Below, piece by piece: positions 5,921 through 8,777 of a stretch of DNA of 8,777 bases. The notes under the pieces are model-generated. The model did not search any database. It saw only the letters and a list, made by a program, of their open reading frames with translations, and was not told where the DNA came from. This DNA is from SIAJ01 sp035258765. GTDB lineage: Bacteria; Planctomycetota; Planctomycetia; Gemmatales; Gemmataceae. The translations under genes were made by a program, and so were the position numbers. The stretch covers positions 1-8,777 of the forward strand of contig DATFWZ010000578.1 of the NCBI GenBank assembly GCA_035258765.1. Direction: 5' to 3'. The first letter of the stretch is position 1. Each line of letters starts with the position of its first letter.

Positions 5921-6628
5921 GTGAGTCAGGAATGGTACTACAGCGTCAACGGCGACCGGCAGGGCCCGATCACCGCCGCCGAGCTGAAGAAACTTGCCGA
6001 GGCGGGCACCCTGAAGGGGACCGACCTGGTGTGGAAAGACGGCATGGCCGACTGGGCCCAGGCGAAGACCATCAAGGGGCTGTTCGGGGGCGGCGGCTCC
6101 GGGTCGGCGGCCCCGTCCACCGGCAAGGCGTCGGAGCAACCAGCCCGGGCCCGACCCCGCGACGACGAAGGGGACGACCGTCCGCGCCGGCGGCCCCGCG
6201 ACGATGACGAGGACGAAGACGACCGGCCCCGCCGCCGGCCGCGCGATGATGTCGACGCGGACGACCGTCCCGTCCGTTCCCGCCGGCGGGACGACGACGA
6301 GGATAAGGGCGACGACCGGCCGCGCCGGAAGTCCCGCGACGACGACGAGGACGAAGACGACGACCGCCCGGTCCGCCGGAAGAAGAGCCGCGTCCCCGAG
6401 GACATCCCGAACAAGAAGATGGTCGCCGGCCTGCTCGCCATCCTGATCGGGTCGCTCGGCATTCACAAGTTCTATCTCGGCTTCACGACCGCCGGGATCA
6501 TCATGATCCTCTTGGCCTGCGTCGGCGTCTCGTGGATCATCGGTATCATCGAGGGCATCATCTACCTGACCAAGTCGGACGAGGATTTCTACCGCGACTA
6601 CGTCGTCAACGAGAAACAGTGGTTCTGA
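5921..6628 (+). CDS. GYF_2 and TM2 domain membrane protein, paralogue 2
   Basis: This 235-residue protein repeats the architecture of the gene before it. A GYF_2 domain spans 4-55 (WYYSVNGDRQGP, ELKKLAEAG, TDLVWKDGMADW). A Gly/Ser/Ala hinge (56-78) follows, then a strongly mixed-charge linker (79-158) in which DDRPRRRPRDDD-like units recur about every 14-20 residues. The TM2 domain (163-218) has two membrane helices, about 166-186 and 190-216, with GIHKFYLG (180-187) in the turn. The C-terminus is EKQWF. The GTG start has GGGGG five bases upstream and no in-frame upstream alternative with family character. The linker is rich in GAC codons, and arose at least partly by repeat expansion. It lies 195 bases after paralogue 1 and 94 before the third TM2 gene. 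Function unknown; a membrane-tethered peptide-binding adaptor is one reading. Confidence 0.92.
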   Translation: MSQEWYYSVNGDRQGPITAAELKKLAEAGTLKGTDLVWKDGMADWAQAKTIKGLFGGGGSGSAAPSTGKASEQPARARPRDDEGDDRPRRRPRDDDEDEDDRPRRRPRDDVDADDRPVRSRRRDDDEDKGDDRPRRKSRDDDEDEDDDRPVRRKKSRVPEDIPNKKMVAGLLAILIGSLGIHKFYLGFTTAGIIMILLACVGVSWIIGIIEGIIYLTKSDEDFYRDYVVNEKQWF

Positions 6629-6709
6629 CCCGCGACATCGGATACCTTTGGAGCCGCTGACAGAGCAGTTGAGGCGATTTCTTCCGGTTCGGTACGCACT
6701 CATTACCCA

Positions 6710-6715
6710 AGGGAG
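6710..6715 (+). promoter_or_regulatory. Ribosome-binding site that sets the GTG start of the short TM2 gene
   Basis: AGGGAG lies seven bases before the GTG at 6723. An ATG at 6716 overlaps this site and is in another frame that encodes no recognisable protein, so the GTG is the real start. Confidence 0.65.
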
Positions 6716-6722
6716 ATGAATC

Positions 6723-6962
6723 GTGGCGCAGTCCGAAGTCGCACAAAAAAAGATGGTGGCGGGGATCCTCGCAATTCTCCTCGGATGGGCCGGCGCTCAC
6801 CGGTTCTATCTCGGCGACACCACGGGCGGGATCATCCGGATCCTCCTCAACCTCGTGTGTGTCGCGGGGATTATCGGGATCATCGAGGGGATCATCTACC
6901 TAACGAAATCGGACGAGGAATTCCAAAAGGTCTACATCGAGGGAAAGAAGGCCTGGTTCTGA
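6723..6962 (+). CDS. Small TM2 domain membrane protein, paralogue 3
   Basis: This 79-residue protein is a TM2 domain with almost nothing else. It opens with a nine-residue polar tail, then KKMVAGILAILLGWAGAHRF (9-28), the FYLG turn (28-31), a second hydrophobic helix (about 36-60), TKSDEEF (61-67) and the same Trp-Phe C-terminus as its two neighbours (KKAWF). It is most like paralogue 2: both share KKMVAG near the start, a TTxGII turn region and IIGIIEGIIYLTKSDE towards the end. It lacks the GYF_2 domain and the charged linker, either by loss or because it is the ancestral form. The start is a GTG with AGGGAG upstream. No clear promoter is seen in the 94 bases before it, so it may share a transcript with paralogue 2. 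Stand-alone TM2 proteins of this size are common in bacteria, with no agreed function. Confidence 0.92.
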   Translation: MAQSEVAQKKMVAGILAILLGWAGAHRFYLGDTTGGIIRILLNLVCVAGIIGIIEGIIYLTKSDEEFQKVYIEGKKAWF

Positions 6963-6982
6963 GTCAACGGTGAAGTGTCTGC

Positions 6983-7000
6983 ATCCCGGCGCGCCGGGAT
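6983..7000. repeat. Perfect 18-bp palindrome
   Basis: ATCCCGGCGCGCCGGGAT reads the same on both strands. It sits 20 bases after the stop codon of the short TM2 gene and 11 bases before the terminator stem. It could help terminate transcription or be a protein-binding site; a palindrome with no loop is less suited to be an RNA hairpin. Confidence 0.5.
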
Positions 7001-7011
7001 AGTATCTTAAT

Positions 7012-7050
7012 GCCGGGCGTGCGACTTTGCGCGTCGCACTCCCGGCTTTT
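7012..7050 (+). terminator. Rho-independent terminator of the TM2 cluster
   Basis: GCCGGG-c-GTGCGAC and GTCGCAC-t-CCCGGC form a 14-position stem with a single internal mismatch and a seven-base loop, followed directly by TTTTCCTCTTGTT. This is the best intrinsic terminator in the window. It would end transcription of the short TM2 gene and any genes co-transcribed with it. Confidence 0.8.
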
Positions 7051-7063
7051 CCTCTTGTTCCAA

Positions 7064-7098
7064 CCTCTCGTCTCCAGCCTCTCGCTCGGAGCCTCTGG
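7064..7098. repeat. Degenerate 14-bp tandem repeat
   Basis: CCTCTCG at 7064, CCTCTCG at 7078 and CCTCTGG at 7092 occur at an exact 14-base spacing, with related bases between (TCTCCAG, CTCGGAG). The run leads straight into the left end of the fold-back element. Confidence 0.5.
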
Positions 7099-7419
7099 TT
7101 CCCACTCTCTGCGTGGGAACGCAAGGGGCCAAACTCTGTTTCGATGGCCAAGAGCGGAGTTCAAGAAGGTGTAGCGGGCGAGGCGGAGCCCGACGCGCCA
7201 ACCGAGGCCGACGCCGAGCCCACGAACGGCTGGCCGGGTGCCCGTCTGCCGCCGGGGCCGGCCGGCGTCGCCCTCGCTTGGCGCGTCGGGCTCCGCTCTC
7301 GCGGGGCCGCTACACAAACACGAAGTGCGCTCTAGCCGCGCCGCAATGGACGTCGCCGGTCGAACCAGGCTGCGAAACGGAGTTTCGCCCCGTTGCGCTC
7401 CCACGCAGGGAGTGGGAAC
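7098..7419. repeat. Nested fold-back element of about 320 bp, no transposase
   Basis: Two inverted repeats are nested. Outer arms 7098-7143 and 7373-7419 match at roughly 42 of 47 positions. Each outer end holds its own small hairpin of the type GTTCCCAC...GTGGGAAC. Inner arms 7183-7216 and 7263-7296 match at 32 of 34 positions, leaving a 46-base centre. No reading frame inside has coding character and no transposase is present, so this looks like a non-autonomous palindromic (MITE-like) element. No target-site duplication is evident. The GTTCCCAC...GTGGGAAC termini resemble a dispersed repeat I know from many bacterial genomes, which suggests further copies elsewhere. Confidence 0.75.
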
Positions 7420-7473
7420 GAGGTCAAATGACGACACCGAGGGGCCGGCTCGTCATTCGACATTTGGCATTCC

Positions 7474-7509
7474 TTGGTCATTGGTCATTGGTGGGGCATT
7501 GGTCATTGG
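7474..7509. repeat. TTGGTCA (7-bp) minisatellite
   Basis: TTGGTCA repeats twice, then TTGG, an interrupted GTGGGGCA, and TTGGTCATTGG. A related CATTTGGCATTCC lies just upstream. It is non-coding. In the remaining gap to the RTX gene (7510-7650) I see a run of eight T (7539-7546), the palindrome GCCCCGGGGC (7603-7612) and a small hairpin ACCAAC-CCT-GTTGGT (7616-7630), but no clear promoter. Confidence 0.6.
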
Positions 7510-7650
7510 CCTTCTTTTCCTCAATCCGGTCCCCGTCGTTTTTTTTGGCCGCTCCGCCGCCCGGTCCAGATTCCTCTCGCGAACCGCCCCCCGGCGCGTG
7601 CCGCCCCGGGGCTCCACCAACCCTGTTGGTCTTCAAGAGAGGAGCGTTGA

Positions 7651-8777
7651 ATGTTCCGCCCGCTTTGGAGCAAACGCCTCGGGTCCATTCGGCCCCGGGC
7701 AACTCGCCGGCCCGCCCGTTTCATACCCGCCCTTTATTCACTCGAGGCCCGCGACGTGCCGGCCATCACCGCCACGTTCCTCCCGGGCGCCGGCACCCTG
7801 AGCATCTTCGGCGACAGCCTGGACAACACCATCACCGTGAGCCGCAACCTGGCGGGGGCAATTCTCGTCAACGGCGGCGCCGTCACCATCAGCGGCGGCA
7901 CGCCGACTGTGGCCAACACCGCCCTGATTCAGATCTTCGGCCAGGGCGGGAACGACCTCCTGCAGCTGGATGAGGCCAACGGGGCCCTGCCAAGCGCCAA
8001 CATCTTCGGCGGCTTCGGCAACGACACGATCATCGGCGGGTCCGGCGGTGATCGGCTCTTCGGCCAGAACGGCAACGACATCGTGCTCGGCAAGGGGGGC
8101 TTTGACTTCCTATTTGGCGGCTTTGGCAACGACGTACTGATCGGCGGCCGTGGCGATGACCAGGTGTTCGGCCAGGCCGGTAACGACCGCATGATCTGGA
8201 ACCCGGGCGACGACACCGACCTGAACGAGGGCGGGGCCGGCACCGACACCGTGGAGGTCAACGGCGGCAACGGCTCCGAGACCTTCACCGTTACCGCCAA
8301 CGGCACCCGCGTCCGCTTCGACCGCCTCAACCCGGCCCCGTTCTCGATCGACATCGGCACGTCGGAGACGCTCGCGCTCAACGCCAACGGCGGCGATGAC
8401 AGCTTCAGCGCCACCGGCAACCTCGCCGCGCTGATCAAGCTCCAGGTCGACGGCGGCACCGGCAACGACACCCTGCTGGGCTCCAACGGCAACGACGCGC
8501 TGTTCGGCGGCGACGGCAACGACATCGTCGACGGCAACCAGGGTGACGACAACGCGATCCTCGCCGCGACACTGACGTTCGCGGCCAATCCGGCGAATGC
8601 CGCCTACACCGCGCAGGTGAAGGCGGGGACGCTGCAGATCCGCGGCGACGCCGCGAGCGACTCGCTCGTGCTGGCGCCGACCCCGACGCAGCTCTTGCTG
8701 GACGTCGGCAACGACGGCACCGTCGACTTCACGTTCGACCGCACGGCGTTCTCCGCCGTCAGCGTCCAGGCCGGCGA
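7651..8777 (+). CDS. RTX-type calcium-binding surface protein, 3' end outside window
   Basis: The frame is open from ATG 7651 for 375 codons to the window edge. GGAG (7641-7644) lies six bases before the ATG. The N-terminus is basic (about 1-25, many Arg) and leads to LYSLEARDVPA (28-38), the type of N-terminal motif that planctomycete extracellular proteins carry instead of a plain signal peptide. A beta-rich section follows (38-95). RTX nonapeptides of the pattern GGxGxDxux fill 97-181 (for example FGGFGNDTI 119-127, FGQNGNDIV 137-145, FGGFGNDVL 155-163, IGGRGDDQV 164-172) and return at 267-300. These form Ca2+-binding parallel beta rolls that fold outside the cell. A non-RTX beta domain (201-265) separates the arrays, and another begins after 302. 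It is probably a secreted or surface adhesin or matrix protein; no protease or lipase domain is in the visible part. Confidence 0.88.
   Translation, partial: MFRPLWSKRLGSIRPRATRRPARFIPALYSLEARDVPAITATFLPGAGTLSIFGDSLDNTITVSRNLAGAILVNGGAVTISGGTPTVANTALIQIFGQGGNDLLQLDEANGALPSANIFGGFGNDTIIGGSGGDRLFGQNGNDIVLGKGGFDFLFGGFGNDVLIGGRGDDQVFGQAGNDRMIWNPGDDTDLNEGGAGTDTVEVNGGNGSETFTVTANGTRVRFDRLNPAPFSIDIGTSETLALNANGGDDSFSATGNLAALIKLQVDGGTGNDTLLGSNGNDALFGGDGNDIVDGNQGDDNAILAATLTFAANPANAAYTAQVKAGTLQIRGDAASDSLVLAPTPTQLLLDVGNDGTVDFTFDRTAFSAVSVQAG

Noticed and set aside
5876..6703. Minus-strand open frame of 275 codons opposite GYF-TM2 paralogue 2
   Set aside because: Its Val/Leu/Ala-rich translation mirrors the GAC/CGG codons of the Asp/Arg linker, an expected shadow of low-complexity coding DNA.
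7113..7973. Plus-strand open frame running from the fold-back element into the RTX gene
   Set aside because: It is translated from inverted repeats and the TTGGTCA minisatellite and overlaps the RTX reading frame; no domain is visible.
7929..8588. Minus-strand open frame opposite the RTX repeats
   Set aside because: It is a Pro/Ser-rich shadow of the Gly/Asp/Asn repeat codons on the other strand.

Overview
This GC-rich window looks like chromosomal DNA of a planctomycete, most likely a member of the Gemmataceae. Four things suggest this: a Hanks-type kinase of the style those genomes carry in large numbers, GYF_2 plus TM2 domain proteins with Asp/Arg-rich linkers, a short CxxxxC...CxxC zinc ribbon fused to an unrelated domain, and an extracellular repeat protein with an N-terminal 'LEARDVPA' motif in place of an ordinary signal peptide. 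The taxonomic call is inference from recognised families, not from a search.

Layout. (1) Positions 1-1039, minus strand: a serine/threonine protein kinase whose 3' end lies outside the window. (2) 1040-1300: a divergent gap with a possible -10 box for the kinase and three copies of a GC-rich palindromic repeat. (3) 1301-3226, plus strand: a probable two-gene operon of a fumarylacetoacetate hydrolase (FAH) superfamily enzyme, most like 2-keto-3-deoxy-D-arabinonate dehydratase, and a zinc-ribbon protein with a DUF4261-like body. (4) 3227-3731: a 505-base gap full of secondary structure: a 10-bp hairpin, a 43-bp near-perfect inverted repeat, and nested hairpins built on GAATTC. (5) 3732-4871: an FAD-dependent aromatic-hydroxylase-type monooxygenase. 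(6) 5033-6962: three consecutive TM2-domain membrane protein genes. Two have the architecture GYF_2, mixed-charge disordered linker, TM2; the third is TM2 alone. The cluster is followed by a strong intrinsic terminator. (7) 7051-7650: a gene-free repeat region with a 14-bp tandem repeat, a nested fold-back element of about 320 bp and a 7-bp minisatellite. (8) 7651 to the end: the start of a large RTX-type calcium-binding surface protein, cut by the window edge.

Working together. The FAH-family gene and its zinc-ribbon neighbour are probably co-transcribed, but no shared pathway is evident. The three TM2 genes are clearly paralogues from tandem duplication and probably form one membrane-associated module. 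The kinase, monooxygenase and RTX protein look like independent units. I see no CRISPR array, tRNA, rRNA, phage gene or transposase. The most interesting candidate for an undescribed system is the GYF-linker-TM2 cluster. The repeats are the second point of interest.
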